DNA of 64,000 bases from Chloroflexota bacterium (GTDB lineage: Bacteria; Chloroflexota; UBA11872), in contig JAJDZU010000023.1 in assembly GCA_022824495.1 (NCBI GenBank), positions 92,309 to 156,308 of the forward strand. The letters run 5' to 3'. Below are positions 26,343-35,732 of this stretch, piece by piece; positions within the stretch are counted from its first letter, which is position 1; each line of letters starts with the position of its first letter. Below the pieces are notes generated by a model. It was not told where the DNA came from. It was given only the letters and a program-made list of their open reading frames with translations, and did not search any database. The translations under genes were made by a program, and so were the position numbers.

Positions 26343-27092
26343 ATGCGCTTCGGCGACCTCACCTACCTCGAAATCCGCCGCCTGGCCAAATCCGGCTGCC
26401 TCGCCGTCCTTCCCACCGGCTGCACCGAACAGCAGGGCCCCCACCTCCCCGTCGACTTCGACACCTGGTTCGCCGAGCGCCTCTGCCTGGCGGCGTCCCG
26501 CAGGGCTTCGGGCAAATTCAACGTTGAGTCGCTGGTGCTGCCCGCCATCCCCTTCGGTCCCACGCCGGAGCATCGGAACTATGGAGCGGGCTACGTCGAT
26601 ATCCCTGGCAAGCTCCACGGCGATTTGATCACCGCAACCTTGACCTCGCTCGCCGAGCAGGGCTTTGAACGCATCGTCGTCTGGCGCGGCTGCGGCGGCC
26701 ACGACCTGCGCGGCGCCGTCCGCGACTTCAATCAGGCAGCCCCACACAAGGCCCAGGCCTTCTTGCCCGAACTCCCCTTCCACGACATCTGGTGCCGTTT
26801 TGGCGATCCGAACGTGCCGGGCGGTCACGCCGACAGCTTTTCAACCTCGATATCGCTCCATCTGCGTCCCGCATCGGTGCGCATGAACCAAATTGCTGAT
26901 CCCGCGCACCGGCCTGTTGACTGGCAGGACCCGAATCTGGACTTCGCGCGCTACTCGCCCACCGGCGTCATTGGAGACCCAACCCGCGCCAGCGCCCCGC
27001 TTGGCGCCAAGCTCTGGGAGGCCTCCGTCGCAAGCGTCGCCCAAACCCTGCGGACAATCTCACGGACCGCTGCACCCGCCGAAGGCTCCTAA
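26343..27092 (+). CDS. Creatininase-family amidohydrolase
   Basis: 249 aa with the family metal-site sequence P-T-G-C-T-E-Q-Q-G-P-H-L-P-V-D (Glu, His and Asp ligands), the W-R-G-C-G-G-H signature and a later H-A-D-S-F-S-T-S region. Family members hydrolyse creatinine, mycofactocin or riboflavin-pathway intermediates (ArfB-like), so the substrate is open. The ATG is poorly supported by a ribosome site. It is divergent from paralog 3 of the micro-proteins. Confidence 0.85.
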   Translation: MRFGDLTYLEIRRLAKSGCLAVLPTGCTEQQGPHLPVDFDTWFAERLCLAASRRASGKFNVESLVLPAIPFGPTPEHRNYGAGYVDIPGKLHGDLITATLTSLAEQGFERIVVWRGCGGHDLRGAVRDFNQAAPHKAQAFLPELPFHDIWCRFGDPNVPGGHADSFSTSISLHLRPASVRMNQIADPAHRPVDWQDPNLDFARYSPTGVIGDPTRASAPLGAKLWEASVASVAQTLRTISRTAAPAEGS

Positions 27093-27183
27093 CGATGCGT
27101 CAGGTGCAGTGTCGGCAAAACCCGCCGACAGCCTGAACGAGCCGCCCAGCCGGATCCGGCGCTCTTCTTGAGCCTCGCTCGGG

Positions 27184-27435
27184 CTACCCCGCCAGCGCCG
27201 CGCTCACCAGCGGCAGAACCTCGCCGTCCTCGGCGTGGCGTCCCAGCGCCTTCTTCGAGAACACCAGGTCCCCGTCGACGACCACCTCGAACACGCCGCC
27301 GCCCGAAGGCATCAGCGACATCTCGCCAACGTCGGTTCCATGCTCTCCCAGGATTTCTTCCGTCGCACGGACGGCTTTAGGGAGATAGTTTCATTGGCTG
27401 CAGTATTCGATCGAAACTCGGGCGCCGCGTCCCAT
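27184..27435 (-). CDS. Probable selenoprotein of the Rdx (SelW/SelT/SelH-like) family, Sec at UGA 27391-27393
   Basis: An 83-residue reading frame broken only by one in-frame TGA at codon 15. Read through, it gives V-S-I-E-Y-C-S-Q-U-N-Y-L-P-K-A-V-R, the CxxU redox motif and flanking text of the Rdx thioredoxin-like fold. It continues T-E-E-I-L, then S-G-G-G-V-F-E-V-V-V-D-G, F-S-K-K-A-L-G-R-H, and ends L-P-L-V-S-A-A-L, all family hallmarks in the right order. In Cys versions the U position is Cys. The ATG at 27435 has AGGGAG six bases upstream, and the frame ends at TAG. A SECIS-like double stem follows the UGA. The gene sits between the creatininase and the membrane protein gene. Alternative: a Cys-to-stop pseudogene (TGC or TGT to TGA), less likely given the intact C-terminus and RNA stem. 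Confidence 0.8.
27345..27384 (-). promoter_or_regulatory. Candidate bacterial SECIS stem-loop
   Basis: Reading leftward after UGA, CTCCC (27384-27380) pairs with GGGAG (27349-27345). Inside it CCGTC (27374-27370) pairs with GACGG (27364-27360) around the loop CGTGC. The apical loop starts 22 bases after the UGA and has G as its second base, as described for bacterial SECIS elements. Confidence 0.6.
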
Positions 27436-27518
27436 GGTGTGCTCCCTTGCGTGGCGGAGTCGTTGCGTAGACCAGCCTATTGTCGCATGTACGCCACCGC
27501 CAACAACAGGCGCGGGCC

Positions 27519-30038
27519 TCAGCCGCAATCTTCCCGCACGTCGATTGGTAGCTTGATCTCCCCGAACCACGAATCCTCGACCACCCCCAGCGTCAGCAAG
27601 TAGGCGCCGGGTCCGGACGGTGCCTCAATGCCGCCCTCGAAAGCCATCCCGGATCCCGTCCCGATTCCCTGCCCTTGATAGGTCTGCACCTGCAGAAGCC
27701 GACCTTCCAGGTCTTCAAGGCGTTGCAGGACGAATCGGTCGTCCGCCGTCGACCAGTGAAACCCGACCAGGTGATCCTGGCTCCACGCCACGGCGCCAAC
27801 ATTCAGCGCCTGCGCCTGGGCCAGCGTGGTCGTTCCCGCGATCAGGCAGGACGGCAGATTCAGCACCCGCAGATCCGCGGCCAGCGGAGCAATCGTGTCC
27901 ACGTGGGCCGCGCGTACATCGATCTCCGCCGATGCCTGCGGCGCACCGTCAATCACCAACTCCAGGCGATATTGACCCGGAACCGAGGGCGAGCGAGTAC
28001 CGATCAGCTCCAGAGCGGGAGCCGTCGCCCCGGCGGCAATAACCGGCGGCAGCCGCAGCCGCACATCCTCTCGAACCGCCTCGCCACCCCCAAGCCGCTT
28101 CCAGGTCAGGGCGCCAGACGCGATCCCCCGGTGTGATGCCGGAATCCACGGACGGTCGGCCGCGTTTGCAAGCGTGACGGACACGCCGACCGACGCCTCC
28201 GGTGCTACGGAAGGCGCCAGCGCCAACTGCATCTCGACATTGGACAACGAACTGATCGGCGGCGTACTCGGCGGACCCACGGAGGTGACAACGAATCGCC
28301 GGGTCTCGTGCGTCGCCGCCGACGGCTGTGCGGCCCGGATAGCGGCCAGCCAGGCTTCCGTCTCGTCTTGGGATAGGTACTCCCGGTCCAGGACGACCGT
28401 TCGGACACCGAGAGTACGCAGCGCCTCCAGCACCTCGCCCCGGTTGCTGTCGTCTGCCCAATGCGCCATGCGCGCCAACTGCGACGTTCCACGCGGCTCG
28501 TATCCGGAATACCCATCCACAATCGGCTGGCGTCCCCCGTTAAGCGTCCACAGGGCGCGCTCGACATTCCGAACTTGGTGCTCGTGAATCTGTTCGACGT
28601 CCAAACCAAGTCGCTCGCCGGCAATTGGGATAAAGGCCACGGGCCCCTCCGGCGCCTCGGCCAGCGCCGCCTGCAGATTCCGGTCGTAAGGGATCGGTGC
28701 TCCCGACGTCGGCACGCGAGCGAATTCCAAAACGAGGAATCCAAATGCAGCCAATCCCACGGCCCCGGCTGTCCAACCCCCCAACCGCGGCCATCGCATC
28801 AGCCGGTCCAGAGCAATGGCGCCGAGCAAGGCCATTGCCAGCACCACCCCAACAGCCAGGAACTGTGGATTCCGCATCGCGGCGAAACCCGGAAGAAGCC
28901 CGTACGCGGCGGCATATGGCAGTTGTATGCCGGTCGCTTCGCCATTCCACCAGAGTTCCGGACCCAGCGTCAGGACGAACATCAGCAAACCGCTGAGCCC
29001 CATGCCAAGCGTCACCCAGCGCAAGCGCGGCGTCGCGGTACCTGCGGCCAGCCCCAGGCAGGCCAGCACCGCCGCCGTCAGTGCGGGAAAGCTGACGTCA
29101 AACCCCTGCACGCGCTCGGCAGCCGCCCGGAACCAGTAATGCGACCGCGCGGCCGTCGGCAGGTAGTCCGGCAGTCGCGCGCTCAGCTGCCGGGCCTCGT
29201 CAATCGTTCGAACCTCCTGGTTGTCCATCCAGAAGCCGAGATAGCCGGCCAGCAGCGGAACGAACGGCAGGGCGCCAACCGCCGTGCCCGCGACCGCCTG
29301 CACCGCCAGCCGTCGGTCCACCGCCGGCAGGCGTCTGGCAGCGACGGCCGCGCCGATCAGCACAAGCAACGTGACCAGCGCGATAAACCCCAGATACACG
29401 CCGGTAGCGAATTGGATGAACACGCAAACCCACGCCCCGCTGAACGTCCACCAGGTCGGCCGCCGCAGAAACGCGAACCAGAAGGCAAGGGCCAGCGGCG
29501 TCCACCAGGCCATCAGCAAGTGGTGGTATTGGATGAACTCCTGCGAGATCGGCGCAAAACCAAACACGAACCCGGACAAGACGGCTGGCGCCCACCGGCC
29601 CAGCAGAACCCAGCCCGCCGCCGCCGCCGCCGCCGCATTCAGTACCGGACTGGCGATGGTGAGCACGTTGATGCCCACCCCGGGCCCGAACAGCGTCGCC
29701 ACCGGCGCGTACACCGGCAGTCCGCCCAGCAGCAGGTGCGTGAAGAACACCGAATCTCCCATGCCGTAGTACATGAGGCCCTCAAAGAACCGCTGCGGCT
29801 CGCTGAACAGCGCCACCCGCGCCCACTCCATCGAATAAAGGAACAGCACGTTGTCCTTGTGTCCCAGGTGAAACTGGTCGCCCGGCAACGGCGGCAAAGT
29901 GGCCAGGGCCGCCGCGATATACAGCGCCCCGGCAGCGGCCACTTGTACGAGCCACCTGGTCCGCCGCTCGGCGAATAAGCTCAGCCCCGGCACTCGCTGC
30001 GTCGTGACTTGGCTGTTGGGCTCTGTGATGCGGTCCAT
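27519..30038 (-). CDS. Large multi-pass membrane protein, GT-C/YfhO-like, with C-terminal soluble domain
   Basis: About 839 aa. The first 480 residues hold roughly 10-12 hydrophobic helices, with an early extracytoplasmic loop containing H-K-D-N-V-L-F-L-Y-S and a G-F-A-A-M-R-N-P-Q-F-L-A-V motif near helix 10, a pattern seen in GT-C glycosyltransferase and YfhO-type proteins. The last 350 residues are beta-rich and probably outside the membrane. A lipid-linked sugar transferase role in surface glycan making is plausible but not shown. The ATG at 30038 is chosen because the preceding residues are not membrane-like. Confidence 0.7.
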   Translation of the reverse strand: MDRITEPNSQVTTQRVPGLSLFAERRTRWLVQVAAAGALYIAAALATLPPLPGDQFHLGHKDNVLFLYSMEWARVALFSEPQRFFEGLMYYGMGDSVFFTHLLLGGLPVYAPVATLFGPGVGINVLTIASPVLNAAAAAAAGWVLLGRWAPAVLSGFVFGFAPISQEFIQYHHLLMAWWTPLALAFWFAFLRRPTWWTFSGAWVCVFIQFATGVYLGFIALVTLLVLIGAAVAARRLPAVDRRLAVQAVAGTAVGALPFVPLLAGYLGFWMDNQEVRTIDEARQLSARLPDYLPTAARSHYWFRAAAERVQGFDVSFPALTAAVLACLGLAAGTATPRLRWVTLGMGLSGLLMFVLTLGPELWWNGEATGIQLPYAAAYGLLPGFAAMRNPQFLAVGVVLAMALLGAIALDRLMRWPRLGGWTAGAVGLAAFGFLVLEFARVPTSGAPIPYDRNLQAALAEAPEGPVAFIPIAGERLGLDVEQIHEHQVRNVERALWTLNGGRQPIVDGYSGYEPRGTSQLARMAHWADDSNRGEVLEALRTLGVRTVVLDREYLSQDETEAWLAAIRAAQPSAATHETRRFVVTSVGPPSTPPISSLSNVEMQLALAPSVAPEASVGVSVTLANAADRPWIPASHRGIASGALTWKRLGGGEAVREDVRLRLPPVIAAGATAPALELIGTRSPSVPGQYRLELVIDGAPQASAEIDVRAAHVDTIAPLAADLRVLNLPSCLIAGTTTLAQAQALNVGAVAWSQDHLVGFHWSTADDRFVLQRLEDLEGRLLQVQTYQGQGIGTGSGMAFEGGIEAPSGPGAYLLTLGVVEDSWFGEIKLPIDVREDCG

Positions 30039-30151
30039 GCCGCGCAGGTTATCCGCCAATGCCCGGCGACTCCCGCTGTTGCCACCGGCAAGGCACTGGC
30101 GCACAGTGAGGTTCAGTCCGCTTGGTTTCGTACGAATGTGAGGTTGAAGCA

Positions 30152-31576
30152 ATGAGCACTGATGTCACCCACCTCGGCTCGCGCAAGCACCTCTTCATCG
30201 ATCTCTCGCTCGCCGACCACACCTCCGGCGTCTCACTCGGCGTCAACCCGCCCCGCCTGGGCGGCATCGCCATTGGCCGCGACCGCGCCTGGGAACACCA
30301 CATCCACTTCCAGAACACCGTCCTCGACGACAACGGCCTGGGCCGCTGCTGGTATCTCGCGTCCGTTATCCGCAGGGGACTCGAGTCCGCGCGCTTTGGC
30401 TACGCCGAATCCGAGGACGGACGCCACTGGCGCAAACCCAACCTCCGCCTGGTCGAGCTCAACGGCCGCCGCGACATGAACATCATCCCGCCCAAGCCCA
30501 AGCGCTCCAACGTCTTCATCGACCCGACGGCCCCTTCCTCCGAGCGCTACAAGACCTTCGGCCTCAGCCTCGAGGACGATCCCGGCGGCGTGGGCTACGG
30601 CGTCTTCGCCTCGCCCGACGGCTACGTCTTCCGCGAGCTCGGCTGCAACGGCATTCGTCGCGCCGGCGACACCCAGAACATGGCTTTCTGGGATGACCGA
30701 ATCAGACGCTACGTCGCCTACTTCCGCGGCTTCTCCCACCACCCCGATGGACGTCGACGCCGCGCCGTGGCGCGCTGGGAGACAGACGATCTCACCAGCC
30801 GCGAGGGCTGGGACCTGTCGAATGAGGAAAGCGACCGCCACATCATCGAGCAGTTGCCCATCGTCATTGCCTGCGACGACGACGATCCGCCCGACATGGA
30901 TATCTACACCCCGTCCGTCGTCAAGTACCCCGGCGCCGACGACGTCTACCTGGCCACCATGTCCATGTACCACCACTTCACCCCCGACGAGATGGACGAT
31001 GTCGACCCGCCCCGCAACGACGGCCTCATGGACATTCAACTGGCTGTCAGTCGCGACGGTATCTCCTGGGACCGCCCCGACCGCCGGCCCTACGTCGGCA
31101 TTGATGCCGAAGGTCCCGGCCAGCGCATGTGCTACGCGGTCCAGGGTCTCCTGGTCCGCGGCGACACCGTGCTCCAGTACCACACCGCCTACGACCAGTC
31201 CCACGGCCACAAGCGCCAGAACAACCCCGGCGGCGTCATTCGCTGGACCGAGCAGCGCCTTGATGGCTTCGTCAGCGCCAACTTCCCCTACACCGGCGGC
31301 GAACTCGTCACCCGCCCGCTCACCCTCGATGGCTCAACCCTGGAACTCAACGTCGACGCCTCTGCCTCCGGCGAAGGTCGAGTCGAAATCCAGGACGCCG
31401 AAGGTCGGCCCCTGCCGGGACGCACCCTCGCCGACTGCGATCGTATCCTCGGCAACTACCTCCGCCACCCGGTCTCCTGGCACGGCGACACCAACCTCGG
31501 CATCCCACCCGGCACCCCCATCCGCCTCCGCTTCTCCCTCCGCAGCGCCCGCCTCTTCGCGTTGCAGGTCGCCTGA
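30152..31576 (+). CDS. Glycosidase-like beta-propeller protein, paralog 2 (divergent subgroup)
   Basis: 474 aa. It shares the family layout (R-K-H-L-F-I-D near the start, C-W-Y-L-A-S-V, Y-A-E-S-E-D-G-R-H-W-R-K-P, F-A-S-P-D-G-Y-V-F, S-R-D-G-I-S-W-D-R-P) but lacks N-P-V-L-P and has its own His-rich stretch (R-G-F-S-H-H-P-D-G-R-R-R-R). The C-terminal domain ends R-L-R-F-S-L-R-S-A-R-L-F-A-L-Q like its paralogs. ATG at 30152 with GTGAGG upstream. The substrate is unknown. It is divergent from the large membrane protein gene. Confidence 0.62.
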   Translation: MSTDVTHLGSRKHLFIDLSLADHTSGVSLGVNPPRLGGIAIGRDRAWEHHIHFQNTVLDDNGLGRCWYLASVIRRGLESARFGYAESEDGRHWRKPNLRLVELNGRRDMNIIPPKPKRSNVFIDPTAPSSERYKTFGLSLEDDPGGVGYGVFASPDGYVFRELGCNGIRRAGDTQNMAFWDDRIRRYVAYFRGFSHHPDGRRRRAVARWETDDLTSREGWDLSNEESDRHIIEQLPIVIACDDDDPPDMDIYTPSVVKYPGADDVYLATMSMYHHFTPDEMDDVDPPRNDGLMDIQLAVSRDGISWDRPDRRPYVGIDAEGPGQRMCYAVQGLLVRGDTVLQYHTAYDQSHGHKRQNNPGGVIRWTEQRLDGFVSANFPYTGGELVTRPLTLDGSTLELNVDASASGEGRVEIQDAEGRPLPGRTLADCDRILGNYLRHPVSWHGDTNLGIPPGTPIRLRFSLRSARLFALQVA

Positions 31577-31760
31577 CCAGGCGTGTAGCTGGTTGGTCTT
31601 GCTCCGGTGCGAATAGCCCCATGCTGTCGCGCCCGGACGATCAGATCGGAGGCTCCGCGGACTCAGCGAATTCAGGTCTGTACGTCGTCAGCGTGAGTCG
31701 CGAGAGATCGTCACTACGGTCTACGGCCGGAGGGGACAGCCGACATTTGCTGTCTGGGCA

Positions 31761-32180
31761 CTAAGGGCATTCGAACGGCGTAAGAATGAGCTCCATGAGG
31801 GAGTTGTCCGCCAGCACTCCGGCAAGTCGTTCCCGGCCCTCGTCGGTGCGGTAATCGGGCGCGGGAGAAGTCCGAACTGAACCGTCCCTATTCAGGTACA
31901 GGTGCGACCCGGAATCCAGGTCGGTCAGTATCACGGAGGCGACAAATTCGGCGGGCGGAACCGGCCGGCAATGCGGCGCGTGCCACACGTGAATGTCGCC
32001 ATTGACGACTCGCGTGTTGTAACCGAAATCCGTCGGGGTCTGGACTCGTCGCTCGTCCAGGGTCGGTGTCGGTGGCGGAGGCGGACGAGGAGGTGGTGTC
32101 TCGCCACACCCACTGACCGTCAGCGGCAACAGACTGGCGGCCAGCACGACAACAATCCACATGCGACGGCGCGACTTCAT
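31761..32180 (-). CDS. Lipoprotein of unknown function
   Basis: 139 aa. Start M-K-S-R-R-R-M-W, hydrophobic core V-V-V-L-A-A-S-L-L-P-L, lipobox V-S-G-C, then a Pro-rich stalk (P-P-P-R-P-P-P-P-P-T-P-T) and a 100-residue domain with three Cys (one lipidated). No family is recognised. It lies downstream of the MFS exporter gene on the same strand, 76 bases apart. Confidence 0.6.
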   Translation of the reverse strand: MKSRRRMWIVVVLAASLLPLTVSGCGETPPPRPPPPPTPTLDERRVQTPTDFGYNTRVVNGDIHVWHAPHCRPVPPAEFVASVILTDLDSGSHLYLNRDGSVRTSPAPDYRTDEGRERLAGVLADNSLMELILTPFECP

Positions 32181-32256
32181 GACCGTCCTGCGCGGCTCCA
32201 CCCCGGTCTCGGGTTCCTCGTCGCGGCGTGCCTCAGTAGTCCGCAGACCAGTCCGT

Positions 32257-33861
32257 TCACGCGCCCGGACCCGGCCCACGCCCCCGCAGCGGCACCTCCC
32301 GCAGAAAAATCGTCACCACAAAGGCAATCCCCAGCGCCACCGACACCACAACAAACACCGAACCAATCGCCGACGCCAACGTCTCCTGCAGCGCGCCAAG
32401 CAACTCATCCAAAACTGCCGCACCCTGCGGTCCCCGCTCCGCAAACCCGGCTCGCAACGCCTCCAGGGCCTGCGGATTCACCAGCGCCTGCGGGTTCTCC
32501 TCCATCTGCGCCAGCTGCTCTGCCGGCACCGCCTGCCGGATCGCTGGTGGCAGCGCCTCTTGCAGCCCCGCCGCAAACCGGTTAGCCATGAACGACCCCA
32601 GCACCGCCAGCCCCAGCGCCCCGCCGATCGACCTGTAGAACTGCGTCGCCGACGTCACCGCCCCCAACTGGCCCATCGGCGCGGCGTTCTGCACGGCGAT
32701 CGTAAAGCTCGGAAACGTCATCCCCAGCCCAAGCCCCGTCACCATGATGCTGGCCACCGCCTGCCCGAACGACGTGTCGGGCGTCATTCGCGAGATCAGC
32801 ACCATGCCCCCGGTCATGACGCCGATCCCCATCAGCCCTTGCAGCCGGTAATGCCCGCCCAACCGCGACAGCGCCTGCCCCGACAGCGTGGCGGCCACCA
32901 CCATGCTCATCATCATCGGCGTCATGAACGAGCCGCTGCTCGTGGCCGAAGCCCCCAGCACACCCTGGAAAAAGAGCGGGATGAAGATGATCGACCCAAA
33001 CATCGCGAATCCCGTGATGAACACGGCCACCAGCGAGATGCTGACCACCCGGTTCGCGTAGATCCCCAGCGGCATGATCGGATCCGCCGCCCGCTGCTCC
33101 ACCAGGACGAAGACCACCGTCATCACCGCCGCGAACACCAGGGTCCCCACGATCTGCAGCGACACCCAGTCGTACTGCACCCCGCCCAGCGACAGCCCGA
33201 CCAGCAGTGGCACCACCACCAGCACCAGCAGCGCCATCCCGGCGTAGTCCAGCCGATAGCTGCGCTTCTCGGGCCGCGTGTTCGGGAAGAACCGGATAAA
33301 CAGGGCGATCACCGGCAGCCCCAGCGGCACATTCACGTAGAACACCCAGTTCCACGACAGCGTGTCGGTGATGAACCCGCCCAGCGTCGGCCCGATCACC
33401 GACGACAGCCCGAACACCGACGCCACAATCCCCTGGTACTTGCCGCGCTCCGCCGGCGGAAACAGGTCGCCAACCGTCGTGAACGACAGCGCCATCATGC
33501 TCCCGCCGCCGATGCCCTGGATGGCCCGGAAGGCAATCAGCTGGTCCATCGTCTGACTCACCCCCGCCAGCACCGACCCCAGCAGGAACACCACGATTCC
33601 GCCCAGGAAAAACGCCTTCCGGCCATACAGGTCCGACAGCCGACCCACGATCGGCACCGTCGTGGTCGAAGCCACCAGGTACGCCGTCGTCACCCACGTA
33701 AACCGGTCGAACCCGCCCAGGTCCGCAATGATCCGCGGCATCGCCGTACTCACCACCGTCTGATCCAGCGACGCCAGGAAAATCGCCAGCATCAACCCGC
33801 CCAACGTAAACACCACCTGCCGCCGCGGCAGCGGTGCCGGCACCGCCGGGTTGCCTTCCAT
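32257..33861 (-). CDS. MFS multidrug exporter, DHA2 (EmrB/QacA, 14-TM) type
   Basis: About 534 aa with 14 hydrophobic segments. The first helix has L-D-Q-T-V-V-S-T-A-M-P-R-I (family motif D1), the 2-3 loop has G-R-L-S-D-L-Y-G-R-K (motif A), and helix 5 carries the Gly/Pro-rich motif C region (I-G-P-T-L-G-G). A proton-driven drug exporter by family. A cytoplasm-exposed acidic loop (E-E-N-P-Q-A-L-V-N-P-Q-A-L) precedes the last helix. ATG at 33861. Confidence 0.9.
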   Translation of the reverse strand: MEGNPAVPAPLPRRQVVFTLGGLMLAIFLASLDQTVVSTAMPRIIADLGGFDRFTWVTTAYLVASTTTVPIVGRLSDLYGRKAFFLGGIVVFLLGSVLAGVSQTMDQLIAFRAIQGIGGGSMMALSFTTVGDLFPPAERGKYQGIVASVFGLSSVIGPTLGGFITDTLSWNWVFYVNVPLGLPVIALFIRFFPNTRPEKRSYRLDYAGMALLVLVVVPLLVGLSLGGVQYDWVSLQIVGTLVFAAVMTVVFVLVEQRAADPIMPLGIYANRVVSISLVAVFITGFAMFGSIIFIPLFFQGVLGASATSSGSFMTPMMMSMVVAATLSGQALSRLGGHYRLQGLMGIGVMTGGMVLISRMTPDTSFGQAVASIMVTGLGLGMTFPSFTIAVQNAAPMGQLGAVTSATQFYRSIGGALGLAVLGSFMANRFAAGLQEALPPAIRQAVPAEQLAQMEENPQALVNPQALEALRAGFAERGPQGAAVLDELLGALQETLASAIGSVFVVVSVALGIAFVVTIFLREVPLRGRGPGPGA

Positions 33862-34029
33862 CAGCCTATCCGCACCGTAGAGCTCACCTGGACCAAGCCA
33901 CCAATGTCCGGCCGTCTCCACTTGAGTGTGCGAAGAACGAGTGGTCCACGTCTGCCATCAACGTTGGTCCCGACATAGCGAGAGAGACGGATGCTACTGG
34001 TCCCATGCCCGTGTGACGTATCGCATTGC

Positions 34030-35709
34030 CTAAGACCCTATGAGCCCTTCCTGCGGACGAACCCAGGGCAGCTTCGGCAGGGCGGCCATGAACTCGGCGC
34101 GCGGAAGTTGCAGATCGCCGACTGGTACGTCGATCACAACCGGGGCATCACACGCAAGCGCGCGTGGAAGCAGGTCTTTCAGGTCCTGCGGATCGTCCGC
34201 CCGCAGTCCTACCGCTCCGAATGACTCGCTGAACGCCACGAAGTCGGGATTATGCAGGCCGGTCTCGTAATCGCCTTCAAAGAACTCTTCCAGGTCGCGG
34301 GCGACATTCCCGTAGGCGTCGTCTCGAAAGACAATGCTGGTGACGTTGATGCCGTACCGCACGGCCGTGGCCAGTTCCACCGCGTTGAACAGGAATCCGC
34401 CGTCCCCGTTGACCGATATCACGGGGCGATCGGGGTGGGCCACCTTTGCCCCCAGCGCCGTGGGAAACCCGAAACCGAGGTTGAACGAGTAGCCCGAATC
34501 GATAAACGTCTTCGGCTCGTGCACCTGGTAGTGCGTACGCGCGTAGTAGCCGAACTGCGTGACGTCCCACACGATGTGAGTGTCCTCGGGAACGCTGCGT
34601 TGCATGGTCTCCAGGATCGGGTAGTGCGGTTCTTTGAGGTGGATGTCCCGGTAGGCGATCAGCCGTCGCGCGGCCAAGACGGCCTCCACGGGTGACGGTC
34701 GGTCCCCCGCGTTGGCTGCGTTGAGCAAGGGAAGCAGTGCCTCGATGGTGGCTCTGGCGTCGCCGTGCAGCGGGTACGTGTTGCCCTGAACTCGCGTGAG
34801 CTCCGCCTCGTCGATGTTGATATTGATCAGCGTGGAGGCCTCGCCCGCCGGATTTCCCAGGGAAAAGCGTGTGCCTATGCCGATGATCAGGTCGGCCGCT
34901 TGCATCACCTCGAAGAGTTGGTTCATCTGGTCGAACTCGCCGTGCGGCGCGAAGCACGAGCCGTACGCAAGCGGGTGCCGATCGGGAATGGTGCCTTTGC
35001 CGCCGCAAGACGTGACGACCGGGATGTTCGTGGCTTCGGCGAGGCGCACCAGCGCCGCTTCGGCGTCTGACCGCGCCACACCGCCACCCGCGTAGATGAC
35101 GGGGAGCCGGGACTCCGCAATTAGCCGCGCGGCTTCACGCAGGTGTTCGTGGCCCGGGACGATCCGCGGCGCCGGCGCAGGGTCTTGCAACGTCACCTCA
35201 TCACGCTCGACCCCGGCCTCGGGCGGGACCTCGATCAGCACTGGGTACGGCCGGCCGCTTCGCATCTGGCGAAAGGCCTCCGTCACGGCCGGGGGAATCT
35301 CCCGCGGCGCGAGGGCGGCATGGCGCCATTTGGTGACCGCGCCCACGATGTCCGCCTGACCCAGGACCTCGTGATACGTGCCGAAGCCGCCGCCGATCTG
35401 TGCCCGCGGGATCTGTCCCGCGATGGCCAGCACCGGCGAGGAGCGCGCGTAGGCGGTGGCCAGGCCGCTGGCCGCGTTGTACACCCCCGTGCCCGGCACC
35501 ACCAGCACCACCCCCGGCTTGCCGCTCACCCGCGCATAGCCGTCGGCCATGTGGGCCGCCGCCTGCTCGTGCCGCGTCGTGATCATCCGGATGCCGGGAT
35601 GGTCCCGCAGCGCCGCGATGATTCCGGACATGTGAATGCCCGGAATTCCGAACACCACGTCCACCCCTTCACGCACCAGGGATTGGACCAGGGCCTCTCC
35701 GCCGCTCAT
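34030..35709 (-). CDS. Thiamine-diphosphate enzyme (acetolactate synthase large-subunit-like)
   Basis: About 559 aa with three domains. The N-terminal Pyr domain has the catalytic Glu in T-R-H-E-Q-A-A-A-H-M-A-D-G-Y-A-R. A central domain has G-I-G-T-R-F-S-L-G. The C-terminal PP domain has G-D-G-G-F-L-F-N followed at 26 residues by D-D-A-Y-G-N. It may be an acetolactate synthase, glyoxylate carboligase, or oxalyl/benzoylformate-type decarboxylase. No small regulatory subunit is adjacent, which argues for a catabolic role. The ATG at 35709 lies 23 bases after the stop of a glycosidase-like gene, so both are probably one transcript. Confidence 0.88.
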   Translation of the reverse strand: MSGGEALVQSLVREGVDVVFGIPGIHMSGIIAALRDHPGIRMITTRHEQAAAHMADGYARVSGKPGVVLVVPGTGVYNAASGLATAYARSSPVLAIAGQIPRAQIGGGFGTYHEVLGQADIVGAVTKWRHAALAPREIPPAVTEAFRQMRSGRPYPVLIEVPPEAGVERDEVTLQDPAPAPRIVPGHEHLREAARLIAESRLPVIYAGGGVARSDAEAALVRLAEATNIPVVTSCGGKGTIPDRHPLAYGSCFAPHGEFDQMNQLFEVMQAADLIIGIGTRFSLGNPAGEASTLININIDEAELTRVQGNTYPLHGDARATIEALLPLLNAANAGDRPSPVEAVLAARRLIAYRDIHLKEPHYPILETMQRSVPEDTHIVWDVTQFGYYARTHYQVHEPKTFIDSGYSFNLGFGFPTALGAKVAHPDRPVISVNGDGGFLFNAVELATAVRYGINVTSIVFRDDAYGNVARDLEEFFEGDYETGLHNPDFVAFSESFGAVGLRADDPQDLKDLLPRALACDAPVVIDVPVGDLQLPRAEFMAALPKLPWVRPQEGLIGS

Positions 35710-35732
35710 TCTCGGCACCAGGGACCCGCCGA

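Noticed and set aside
32161..33978. Long plus-strand open frame opposite the MFS exporter
   Set aside because: Arg/His/Pro-rich low-complexity translation, a typical antisense shadow of a hydrophobic protein gene.
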